NCBI RefSeq assembly: GCF_001461035.1
Contig: NZ_LNAM01000101.1
Span: 1 to 56,273 of the forward strand
Direction of reading: 5' to 3'
Origin: Acetivibrio ethanolgignens
GTDB lineage: Bacteria; Bacillota; Clostridia; Lachnospirales; Lachnospiraceae
Length of the DNA: 56,273 nt
The first letter of the stretch is position 1. Each line of letters starts with the position of its first letter. A model generated the notes under the pieces. The model saw only the letters and a list, made by a program, of their open reading frames with translations. It was not told where the DNA came from and searched no databases. Below are positions 34,431 to 42,205 of the stretch, piece by piece. A program made the translations under genes and the position numbers.

Positions 34431-34465
34431 TATTTAAAGTGAATATTATGTGCGGGAGGTTTTTT
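34417..34465 (+). terminator. Terminator whose 3' arm contains a ribosome site
   Basis: An 18-bp stem: CCTCCCG (34417-34423) with CGGGAGG (34453-34459), one T-G wobble, then ACATAATATT with AATATTATGT, 7-base loop and six T. GGGAGG in the right arm is the Shine-Dalgarno for the TTG start at 34468. Confidence 0.8.
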
Positions 34466-34467
34466 GG

Positions 34468-35463
34468 TTGGAGGAACGATTTGAAGAGATTTTGAGCCAT
34501 TATGATATAGATATACATAGCATGAGTCGTATCAGGAGTGGATTTTTGCTGGAAACGGATGAAAATCTTTATCTTTTGAAAAAAGCAGAGGGAAGTGACC
34601 GCCGACTGGGGTACGAGGAACAGGTGGCAGATTTTCTGATGATGTGTGGTTATCCGAGGACAGACCGCCCGGTACGAAATAAGGAGGAACTTCTGGTGAC
34701 AGAGGATACAATGGGAGAACGGTATCTTTTAAAGGAATGGTACCGGGGTGAGGAGTGCAGTGCCCGAGACCGAGAGGCCCTTCTGGCAGCAGCGGGCAAT
34801 CTGGCAAGATTGCATCGTTTTTTAGAAAAAACAACTCTCTTAGAGCCTCCCGTCTGCAACGAAGCCTTTCACTTGGCAGAAACGATGGAAAAGCGTACGC
34901 GGGAGCTGAAAAGGGTTTATAGCTATATTCGTAGCAAGAAGCAGAAAAATGAATTTGAAATTAACATCTTAAATTCGTTTCCGGCTTTTTTTGAGCAGGC
35001 ACAGAATACGCTGGAGCAGATGAATAAATTTCCTTTGGAGAAGCTTTTGGAAGAGGTACAGAAAAATGTGACACTAGTGCATGGCTCCTACAGCTATCAT
35101 AATCTTTTATTTACCAGCAGAGGAATTGCTACCCTTAATTTTGATAAAGGCGGAATAGGCTTGCAGATTATGGATCTGTATTATTTTATGAGGAAGGTAA
35201 TGGAAAAAAATGAATGGAAGCAAGCCATGGGAGAACGGATGCTGCGGGAGTACAATAAACAGAAGACCCTGTCTGAGATACAGTGGGAGCTTTTGGGGAT
35301 TTTGCTATCCTATCCGGAGAAATACTGGAAAATATTGAATCATTATTACAACAACAAAAAATCCTGGATAGCCATTAAGGATGTAGAAAAACTGGAGGCA
35401 GTACGGGAACTGGAGAATGAAAAAAAGATGTTCCTAAAAGACGTGTTTTCTCTTTCCTTTTAA
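34468..35463 (+). CDS. CotS-like spore coat / aminoglycoside-kinase-fold protein
   Basis: 331 aa from TTG 34468 (GGGAGG eight bases upstream); GTG 34450 lies within the terminator stem and is less likely. Kinase-fold landmarks are a lysine in YLLKKAEG, the catalytic-loop-like HGSYSYHNLLF, where the usual HGDxxxxN aspartate is replaced by serine (HGS), and NFDKGGIGLQIMDLYYFMRK in place of the DFD motif. It matches the CotS/YsxE group of sporulation proteins, with weakened catalytic residues, perhaps a pseudokinase. Context of sporulation genes elsewhere in the window agrees. Confidence 0.75.
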   Translation: MEERFEEILSHYDIDIHSMSRIRSGFLLETDENLYLLKKAEGSDRRLGYEEQVADFLMMCGYPRTDRPVRNKEELLVTEDTMGERYLLKEWYRGEECSARDREALLAAAGNLARLHRFLEKTTLLEPPVCNEAFHLAETMEKRTRELKRVYSYIRSKKQKNEFEINILNSFPAFFEQAQNTLEQMNKFPLEKLLEEVQKNVTLVHGSYSYHNLLFTSRGIATLNFDKGGIGLQIMDLYYFMRKVMEKNEWKQAMGERMLREYNKQKTLSEIQWELLGILLSYPEKYWKILNHYYNNKKSWIAIKDVEKLEAVRELENEKKMFLKDVFSLSF

Positions 35464-35481
35464 CCCCAATTGGGGTATAAT
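35464..35481 (+). promoter_or_regulatory. Promoter with abutting palindrome
   Basis: A 12-bp palindrome CCCCAATTGGGG (35464-35475) directly touches TATAAT (35476-35481), with no clear -35. The palindrome could be an operator or the terminator stem of the preceding gene. Confidence 0.45.
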
Positions 35482-35495
35482 GTTCGTATAACGCA

Positions 35496-35620
35496 GAGGC
35501 AGGCAGAGTTCACCAGAAAACGTAAATCATGCTTGCATGAAATTTGCGTTTTCTGGTGAACTCTATTTGCCGAGCGGAGCGAGGCTTAAAAAATGCGAAG
35601 GGTTTTTTAAGGCCTGCCTC
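35496..35620 (+). ncRNA. Candidate structured leader RNA (three-way junction)
   Basis: Outer stem GAGGCAGGC (35496-35504) with GCCTGCCTC (35612-35620). Inside is a hairpin of 18 perfect pairs (AGAGTTCACCAGAAAACG, 35505-35522, with 35547-35564), capped by TCATGC/GCATGA, and a second hairpin CTTAAAAAA (35585-35593) with TTTTTTAAG (35603-35611). It starts about 8 bases after the expected transcript start and ends 20 bases before the PEGA gene. It matches no leader class I recognise. Confidence 0.5.
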
Positions 35621-35640
35621 CGAAAGAGAAGGAGAGTTCT

Positions 35641-37047
35641 ATGTCCACAAAAGGGAAAGGCTTTTGGTTCCTGGGGGGAATGGTTATCATCATTATCTTT
35701 GCAGCAGCCATTGCCATTGCAAATACAACGAAAAAAAGCAGTAAGCCGGCTGCTCCCATAGAAAGCCAGCCAGCCAAAGAGGAAATAAAGGACGGCTATG
35801 ATACCAAAATACTTGGTATCGTAAAGGAAATTGATGAAATTGAAGGCACAATCACTATTTATGATACGGATGCAGATATTGACAGAACTCTTACCTATAC
35901 CGGCGGCACCCGTGTAGTGGACCGTTATGACAAGGAGCGGCTGATTAGCTGGCTTATGATAGGTGAATTAGTCAATGCTTATTACTATCAGGCCAGCTAT
36001 AAGCTCACAAAAGTAGAAATCAATAAAGAGGCCTGGGAATACGGTGGTATTAACCGTTTTCAATTTGACATGACGAATCAGAGAGTAACGATAGCCCAGA
36101 AGCTTTATTATTATGAAAAAGACTTATTTGTCACAGGAGCTGGTGAGGAACTGGGTCTTATAGATATCAATGCCAGAGATGAGCTTATGATGAAGGGAAT
36201 TGGCAACCAGGTCTATTCCGTAATCATTACAAAGGGGCACGGCTATATCCGTCTGGCAAATTATGATGCCTTTTTAGGAGGTACGATAGAAGTCGGATAT
36301 GGTATTATAATGCCTGTAACAAAAGATATGCTGATAGCTGCCAGAGAAGGTACCTATAAGGTAAAGATGGAAAATGGAGAGCTTACCGGCACAAAGGAAG
36401 TGACAATTAAGCGGAATGAGGAATATACCCTTGATATGTCAGAATTCCGTGTAGATGAAGAGAGAGTTGGAAAAGCAGTATTTATGATAGATCCGGAGGG
36501 AGCTAAGCTGTATATCAATGGAATTGAAACGGATTACAGTAAAAAGCTTAGGCTCAACTACGGTGATTATGAAATCCGGGTAGAAATGGAGGGTTATACA
36601 ACCTTCCAGGGAATACTTACTATAGAGGAAAAGACTCCTGTCATCTGTGTCAGCCTATCCATAGATGGAGCAGATACGTCAGGTACGACAGATGGTGTAA
36701 CGATAACGCCATCAGATACTGACAGCAGCCCGGATAGTACAGAAGGTGACAGTTCTGATATAGAAGAAGCTTCAGAGAGTACGGAAAGCAGTGCTAACAG
36801 CTTTTGGACAACCCTGGTGGATGAGGACCATGTAATTACAATTTCAGCACCGGTGGGGGCAAAGCTTTACTGGAATGGTGCCTATAAGGGAGTGGTACCG
36901 GTTACCTTTGCCAAGGAAATCGGCAACCATGTGATTACCTTCAGCCAGACGGGCTGCCTTACCCGGAGCTATAGCTGTGAGATAACAGATGATGGAAGCG
37001 ATGTTACCCTAAACTTCCCGGATATGGTGAAAAAAGAATCTAATTAA
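35641..37047 (+). CDS. Membrane-anchored PEGA-domain protein
   Basis: 468 aa. One membrane segment (about 11-28), a large extracytoplasmic region (about 50-280) of unknown fold, a PEGA domain (about 282-350, DPEGAKLYINGIETDYSKKL), a Ser/Thr/Asp-rich linker (about 352-395), and a second PEGA-like domain (about 407-462, APVGAKLYWNGAYKGVVPVT). PEGA modules are thought to bind envelope components. ATG follows AAGGAGAG. It is preceded by the structured leader and followed 16 bp later by pgm. Confidence 0.75.
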   Translation: MSTKGKGFWFLGGMVIIIIFAAAIAIANTTKKSSKPAAPIESQPAKEEIKDGYDTKILGIVKEIDEIEGTITIYDTDADIDRTLTYTGGTRVVDRYDKERLISWLMIGELVNAYYYQASYKLTKVEINKEAWEYGGINRFQFDMTNQRVTIAQKLYYYEKDLFVTGAGEELGLIDINARDELMMKGIGNQVYSVIITKGHGYIRLANYDAFLGGTIEVGYGIIMPVTKDMLIAAREGTYKVKMENGELTGTKEVTIKRNEEYTLDMSEFRVDEERVGKAVFMIDPEGAKLYINGIETDYSKKLRLNYGDYEIRVEMEGYTTFQGILTIEEKTPVICVSLSIDGADTSGTTDGVTITPSDTDSSPDSTEGDSSDIEEASESTESSANSFWTTLVDEDHVITISAPVGAKLYWNGAYKGVVPVTFAKEIGNHVITFSQTGCLTRSYSCEITDDGSDVTLNFPDMVKKESN

Positions 37048-37063
37048 GAATGGAGGATATAGG

Positions 37064-38800
37064 ATGGATTACAAAAAAATGTATGAGGAGTGGCTTTCTA
37101 ACCCGTATTTTGACGAAGCCACAAAGGATGAGCTCAGAGGTATCGCAGCAGACGAAAATGAAATCAGGGAACGCTTTTATGCGAACCTGGAGTTTGGAAC
37201 TGCGGGACTGCGTGGCATCATCGGAGCAGGAACAAACCGTATGAACATCTACACTGTAAGAAAGGCAACCCAGGGACTTGCAAATTATATTAAAAAGCAG
37301 GGTAAGGAGGCACAGGGTGTAGCGATTGCGTATGATTCCCGACGGATGTCTCCGGAATTTGCAGATGAAGCGGCACTCTGTCTGTGTGCCAATGGAATCA
37401 AAGCTTATGTATTTGAAAGCCTCAGACCGACTCCGGAGCTTTCCTACGCAGTAAGAAAATTAGGCTGTGCAGCCGGTATCAACATTACCGCCAGCCATAA
37501 TCCACCGGAGTATAACGGCTATAAGGTGTACTGGGAGGACGGTGCTCAGATTACTCCTCCTCATGATAGTGGTATCATGGATGAGGTAAAGGCAGTTACC
37601 GATTATAATACAGTGAAAACGATGGACAAGGCAGCTGCCCAGACAGCGGGCTTGTACCAGGTAATAGGAAAAGACATTGATGATACATACATCGAAGAAC
37701 TGAAAAAGCAGGTCATTCATTGGGACAGTATTGAAGCAGAGCGTGATAATTTAAAGATTGTTTATACACCACTTCATGGAACCGGCAACATTCCAGTACG
37801 CCGGATGCTGAAGGAAATGGGCTTTGCCCATGTTTATGTAGTACCGGAGCAAGAGCTTCCTGATGGGGAATTCCCAACAGTAAGCTATCCGAATCCGGAG
37901 GCTTTAGAGGCCTTTACTCTGGCACTGAAGCTTGCTAAGGAAAAGGATGCTGACCTAGTACTGGCAACAGACCCGGATGCCGACCGTCTTGGTGTTTATG
38001 TAAAGGATACAAAGAGCGGAAGCTATATTCCTCTGACTGGTAATATGTCAGGAAGTCTTCTGGCAGACTATGTCATTGGACAGAAAAAAGAGGTTAATGG
38101 AAGTCTTCCGGCAGATGGAGTACTGATTAAAACCATCGTTACCTCTAATATGGCAGCAGCTATTGCAAAGCACTATGGTATCCGTTTAATTGAGGTGCTG
38201 ACCGGCTTTAAGTATATCGGACAGCAGATTTTAGGCTTTGAAACCAGTGGAAAGGGAGAGTATCTCTTTGGCTTTGAAGAGAGCTATGGCTGTCTTATCG
38301 GAACCCATGCACGAGATAAGGATGCAGTCGTAGCGACAACAGCACTCTGTGAAGCAGCCGCGTATTATAAGACAAAAAATATGACTCTCTGGGATGCTAT
38401 GCTTGCCATGTATGAAAAGTACGGCTACTACAAGGAAGGTGTTAAGGCTATTGGCTTAAGCGGTATCGAGGGACTTCAGAAGATTCAGAATATTATGAAC
38501 ACCTTAAGAGAGAATACACCAGATGAGGTTTGCGGTTATAAGGTTTTAGCAGCCAGGGATTATAAGCTGGATACCAAAAAGGATATGGTAAGTGGTGAGG
38601 TAACGAAAACCGGCCTTCCAGCCTCTAACGTACTCTATTATGAGCTGGAAAACAATGCGTGGTTGTGCGTAAGACCTTCCGGTACAGAACCAAAGATTAA
38701 GTTCTACTTTGGTATTGTAGGAACCTCCTTAGAAGATGCTGAAGAAAAAGCGGCAGGATTTATGAAGAGGATTGAAGCTATGGTAAATGAGCTGGTATAA
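37064..38800 (+). CDS. pgm: Phosphoglucomutase/phosphomannomutase
   Basis: 578 aa of the PgcA-like long type. The phosphoserine loop is TASHNPPEYNGYKVYW (about 142-157), the magnesium loop DPDADRLGV (about 305-313), the sugar loop GFEESYGCL (about 404-412) and the phosphate-binding loop RPSGTEPKIKFYF (about 543-555). It interconverts glucose-1-P and glucose-6-P (or mannose equivalents), feeding wall and glycogen precursors. ATG follows GGAGG. Confidence 0.94.
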   Translation: MDYKKMYEEWLSNPYFDEATKDELRGIAADENEIRERFYANLEFGTAGLRGIIGAGTNRMNIYTVRKATQGLANYIKKQGKEAQGVAIAYDSRRMSPEFADEAALCLCANGIKAYVFESLRPTPELSYAVRKLGCAAGINITASHNPPEYNGYKVYWEDGAQITPPHDSGIMDEVKAVTDYNTVKTMDKAAAQTAGLYQVIGKDIDDTYIEELKKQVIHWDSIEAERDNLKIVYTPLHGTGNIPVRRMLKEMGFAHVYVVPEQELPDGEFPTVSYPNPEALEAFTLALKLAKEKDADLVLATDPDADRLGVYVKDTKSGSYIPLTGNMSGSLLADYVIGQKKEVNGSLPADGVLIKTIVTSNMAAAIAKHYGIRLIEVLTGFKYIGQQILGFETSGKGEYLFGFEESYGCLIGTHARDKDAVVATTALCEAAAYYKTKNMTLWDAMLAMYEKYGYYKEGVKAIGLSGIEGLQKIQNIMNTLRENTPDEVCGYKVLAARDYKLDTKKDMVSGEVTKTGLPASNVLYYELENNAWLCVRPSGTEPKIKFYFGIVGTSLEDAEEKAAGFMKRIEAMVNELV

Positions 38801-38851
38801 AAACTCCATTTTTTCATAAAATGACACCAAAAGAATATTTAGGAGTATTTT

Positions 38852-39271
38852 ATGAAACAATTTATACGGTGGATTTTAACAGCTGGTCTTTTCCTTACAA
38901 CGGGAGTTCTTCTTACTGGCTGCGGATTAAAAAAACAGAAGGAAGAAAAAGGCGAAAGGCTAGAATATACCATAGTTGAAGAGCTTTCCATACCGGAGGA
39001 GCTAAAGGGCATGATAGAGGAAAAAAAGGAAGGTGAATTCCAAATCAGCTATGCCGATGGAGAAGACTTGTATCTGGTGGCAGGCTATGGCGAGCAGCCG
39101 ACTGGTGGTTACAGTATCGTGGTAGAACGGCTGGAGGAGACTCCAGAGGCTGTCTATGTCGAAACAAATCTGCTGGGACCGGATAAGGAACAGACGATAT
39201 CGCCAAAGCCAAGCTATCCGTATATTGTAATAAAAACAGAGTTTCGTGATAAGGGTATTTATTACAAATAA
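38852..39271 (+). CDS. PrcB-like C-terminal domain lipoprotein
   Basis: 139 aa. Lipoprotein signal with anchor cysteine in LLTGCGLKKQ (about C24), then a domain with YGEQPTGGYSIVVERLEE, the hallmark of PrcB_C-type (protease complex subunit) proteins. It is small, probably surface exposed, with no known enzyme activity. ATG follows TTAGGAG. A terminator stands 20 bp after the stop codon. Confidence 0.75.
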   Translation: MKQFIRWILTAGLFLTTGVLLTGCGLKKQKEEKGERLEYTIVEELSIPEELKGMIEEKKEGEFQISYADGEDLYLVAGYGEQPTGGYSIVVERLEETPEAVYVETNLLGPDKEQTISPKPSYPYIVIKTEFRDKGIYYK

Positions 39272-39290
39272 AAAAAGGACTAAATGATTA

Positions 39291-39345
39291 CAAAGCCACT
39301 TCTTCTGCAGGTTGATTGCCTAAGCAGCAGGAGTGGCTTTTTCTT
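39291..39345 (+). terminator. Terminator after PrcB-like gene
   Basis: AAAGCCACT (39292-39300) pairs with AGTGGCTTT (39332-39340), continued by CTGC/GCAG inside, with a T-rich tail. Confidence 0.8.
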
Positions 39346-39686
39346 TGTTCGTCTCAAAATTAGATACACCAACAGATACGATTGTTGTATATCATAAAAA
39401 GACATATTTTATAGGTGCTTCTCAGCCAATTACACAAGAATAAATGGATTTTACTAAGTTTTTATGCTATAATTAATACATAGAGGAATTCTATCTTTCA
39501 TGGGAAAACGAAGTGATTCAAATTGCAAAGACCGAATCGAACGCAGTGAAAGGAAAGCCAGAAAGAGTTTATCAGCAAGTCTAAGAGATTGGAGAGATGG
39601 CAGTCAGAGCTAAAGTTGGGCTTTTTACTCATTGCTGTTTCTCCACAGAAGGCTTAACTAAAGAAAAGGATAAGGAGGTACAATAA
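39346..39686 (+). promoter_or_regulatory. Promoter and long leader of the hydrogenase-rubrerythrin gene
   Basis: TGCTATAAT (39466-39473) is an extended -10. The leader from about 39480 to the ATG is ~205 bases, unusually long, with several short inverted repeats but no riboswitch class I recognise. AAGGAGG precedes the start. Confidence 0.5.
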
Positions 39687-41732
39687 ATGAAACATATGTC
39701 TTTAGATGTCAGGGTTCCAATTGAGGAAGGCAATCCAAGTATTATAAGAAAGGAGGACAAATGTATCAAGTGTGGTATGTGTAGAGAGGTCTGTACGCAG
39801 AAGATTGGTGTACATGGAACCTATACCTTTGACCAGACAGGGGGAAAGGCAGTCTGTATTCAATGTGGACAATGTGCTAATGTCTGTCCACCAAATAGCA
39901 TTACTGAGAGGTATGAGTATGGAGCTGTCAGGGAAGCAGTAAAGAATCCGGATAAAATCGTAATTGTGAGCACGTCACCATCGGTAAGGGTTGCGATTGG
40001 AGAGGAATTTGGTATGTCTGCTGGTTCCTTTGTGGAAGGCAGAATGATTAGCCTTCTTCGAAAATTAGGTGTTGACTATGTCCTTGACACAAACTTTGCA
40101 GCAGATCTTACTATTGTAGAAGAGGCAAGTGAGCTGATTGAAAGAATCGTAAAAAAGGATAAGCCTCTTCCGCAGTTTACCAGCTGCTGTCCTGCGTGGA
40201 TAAAGTTTACAGAGCTTTATTATCCAGAGCTTTTGCCAAATTTATCGACAGCAAAAAGTCCAATTGGTATGCAAGGACCAACAATAAAAACGTATTTTGC
40301 AAAGAAAATGGGATTAGACCCTGATAAAATAGTCAACGTAGCATTGACACCATGTACAGCCAAGAAATATGAAATCAGAAGAGAAGAGATGCGAGATGCT
40401 GCAGACTATCTTGGAAAGCCTGATTTGCGTGATATGGACCTTGTCATTACAACAAGGGAGCTTGCACTTTGGGCAAAGGAAGAGGGACTTGATTTTGATA
40501 GTCTGGAGGATTCGTCCTATGACCGTTTTATGGGAAAGGGCTCCGGTGCTGCTGTAATTTTTGGAAATACCGGCGGCGTGATGGAGGCAGCTGTGAGGAC
40601 AGCATATGAATACATTACCGGAGAAAATGCACCGGATCCATTATTTCAATTAGAGCCAGTGCGTGGCTATGATGGAATACGGGAAGCTTCTCTAAAGATA
40701 AAAGACATGGAGATTAACGTTGCGGTTGTTTATGGAACAGCGAATGCCCGTAAGATGATAGAACGCGTTAAGAAAGGAGAAAAAGAATATCATTTTATTG
40801 AAGTAATGACCTGTCCTGGCGGTTGTATCGGTGGAGGCGGCCAGCCTAAGGATTTAATGAAGGATGCAGAGCAGGTTCGTAAGGACAGGATTGCAGGCTT
40901 ATATGACCAAGACGAGAAAATGACCCTCCGCAAGAGTCATGAGAACCCGGAGATTATACAATTGTATGAAGAGTTCTATGGAAAGCCGTTAAGTGAAATG
41001 GCAGAAAAGATGTTACATACATTCTATGAGGATAAAAGTATGACAATTCAGTTGAAAGGAGAAAAAGAAATGGCAAAATGGAGATGTAAGGTATGTGGTT
41101 ATGTACATGAGGCAGAGGAGCTTCCAGCAGATTTTCTGTGTCCAATCTGTAAACAGCCGGTAACTGTTTTTGAAAAGCTAGAGGAGGGCAATGCAGATGG
41201 AAAATACGCCGGAACACAGACTGAAAAGAATCTTGAGGCTGCTTTTGCAGGAGAATCAGAGGCTAGGAATAAGTATACCTATTTTGCAGCTGTGGCAAAA
41301 AAAGAAGGCTATGAGCAAATAGCTTCTCTTTTCCTTAAGACTGCAGAAAACGAGAGAGAGCATGCAAAGCTGTGGTTCCAAGAGCTGGGAGGTATCGGAG
41401 ATACAGCTCATAATCTTGAAGCTGCCGCGGCTGGAGAGAATTATGAATGGACAGATATGTACGAAGGCTTTGCAAAGACTGCAGAGGAAGAGGGCTTCCC
41501 TGAACTGGCTACCAAATTCCGTATGGTAGGTGCAGTTGAGAAGCATCACGAGGAGAGATATAGGGCACTGCTGAAGAATGTAGAAACAGCGGCTGTATTT
41601 GCTAAAAGTGAGGTAAAGGTATGGGAGTGCAGAAACTGTGGACATATTGTGGTAGGAACTAAAGCACCAGAGGTATGTCAGGTATGCAGCTATTCCCAAA
41701 GCTATTTCGAGGTTCATGCGGAGAATTACTAG
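39687..41732 (+). CDS. [FeFe] hydrogenase fused to rubredoxin-rubrerythrin-rubredoxin
   Basis: 681 aa single frame. Residues 26-67 hold two [4Fe-4S] motifs (C26, C29, C32, C36; C57, C60, C63, C67). Residues 90-445 are an [FeFe] hydrogenase H domain with all H-cluster cysteines: C167 in FTSCCPAW, C223 in [10 protein letters not shown]376 and C380 in [14 protein letters not shown]. From M462 a rubredoxin (C467, C470, C485, C488), a ferritin-like diiron domain (GESEAR 522-527, ENEREH 554-559, EKHHEER 618-624) and a second rubredoxin (C648, C651, C664, C667) follow. Inferred role: H2-derived electrons reduce peroxide. An internal ribosome site precedes M462. Maturases HydEFG are not in the window. 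Confidence 0.92.
   Translation: MKHMSLDVRVPIEEGNPSIIRKEDKCIKCGMCREVCTQKIGVHGTYTFDQTGGKAVCIQCGQCANVCPPNSITERYEYGAVREAVKNPDKIVIVSTSPSVRVAIGEEFGMSAGSFVEGRMISLLRKLGVDYVLDTNFAADLTIVEEASELIERIVKKDKPLPQFTSCCPAWIKFTELYYPELLPNLSTAKSPIGMQGPTIKTYFAKKMGLDPDKIVNVALTPCTAKKYEIRREEMRDAADYLGKPDLRDMDLVITTRELALWAKEEGLDFDSLEDSSYDRFMGKGSGAAVIFGNTGGVMEAAVRTAYEYITGENAPDPLFQLEPVRGYDGIREASLKIKDMEINVAVVYGTANARKMIERVKKGEKEYHFIEVMTCPGGCIGGGGQPKDLMKDAEQVRKDRIAGLYDQDEKMTLRKSHENPEIIQLYEEFYGKPLSEMAEKMLHTFYEDKSMTIQLKGEKEMAKWRCKVCGYVHEAEELPADFLCPICKQPVTVFEKLEEGNADGKYAGTQTEKNLEAAFAGESEARNKYTYFAAVAKKEGYEQIASLFLKTAENEREHAKLWFQELGGIGDTAHNLEAAAAGENYEWTDMYEGFAKTAEEEGFPELATKFRMVGAVEKHHEERYRALLKNVETAAVFAKSEVKVWECRNCGHIVVGTKAPEVCQVCSYSQSYFEVHAENY
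41055..41072 (+). promoter_or_regulatory. Internal ribosome site for the rubrerythrin half
   Basis: AAAGGAG, eight bases, then ATG at 41070-41072, codon 462, exactly at the start of the first rubredoxin. Free 220-aa rubrerythrin could be made from it. It may instead be a relic of the ancestral separate gene. Confidence 0.55.
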
Positions 41733-41744
41733 TGTAGTAGCAAA

Positions 41745-41870
41745 ATAGATGAGCTGACAGGCTGCGAAGAGATTATTTTTATTGAAAAATCAAAGAGACT
41801 GTTTTTCGCTGTAAATCAGGGAAAAGCAGTCTCTTGTGTTATTCTGGTAACAGGACAGCCCTATCAGTCA
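41745..41870 (+). pseudogene. Fragment duplicated from the downstream subtilase gene
   Basis: About 126 bp roughly 90% identical by eye to 42431-42556, the part of the subtilase encoding the end of its prodomain and start of the protease domain (EEIIFIE, SKRLFFAVNQGKAVSC). It has no start codon and no continuation. Confidence 0.8.
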
Positions 41871-41902
41871 TATCTTTTGGAAAATCTATCTTGAAGATAT
41901 AT

Positions 41903-42085
41903 TTATCTCCTCGAATGATAGTAAGAACGGCTTACATGATAGCGTTCCGAAAGATAGCGTTCAGATGGAAGAGGGGTGTTTTCTATATATTCTAAAGAAT
42001 GAATGGATTCTAATATTTTTTGATAGACTTCAAGATATAATACATTAGTTGCATTTTCGTTGCCTCCTAAAGGAATATACTTAGA
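41903..42085 (-). pseudogene. Fragment of a GntR-type regulator
   Basis: A minus-strand frame without a good start reads YLEVYQKILESIHS then PLPSERYLSERYHVSRS, the helix-turn-helix of GntR proteins (family form LPSERELAxxxGVSR), then ends in TAA after about 10 more residues. The rest of the domain and the effector part are missing. The 41733-42205 interval therefore contains only gene debris and the promoter region of the next gene. Confidence 0.5.
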
Positions 42086-42205
42086 TCATATATTAATATG
42101 CTACTATAAGTAGTAAAAAATAACAAATAATTTTGTTTAGAATAGTAGGTGGTATTTTTAATATGAAGGGATGCATACAATAGAAGAAAACAGACAGGAG
42201 CCTTC

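Noticed and set aside
39687-41732. Fusion as a sequencing artefact
   Set aside because: The frame is continuous for 681 codons, codon use is even across the joint and both halves keep every metal ligand; nothing in the sequence points to an error, though it cannot be fully excluded.
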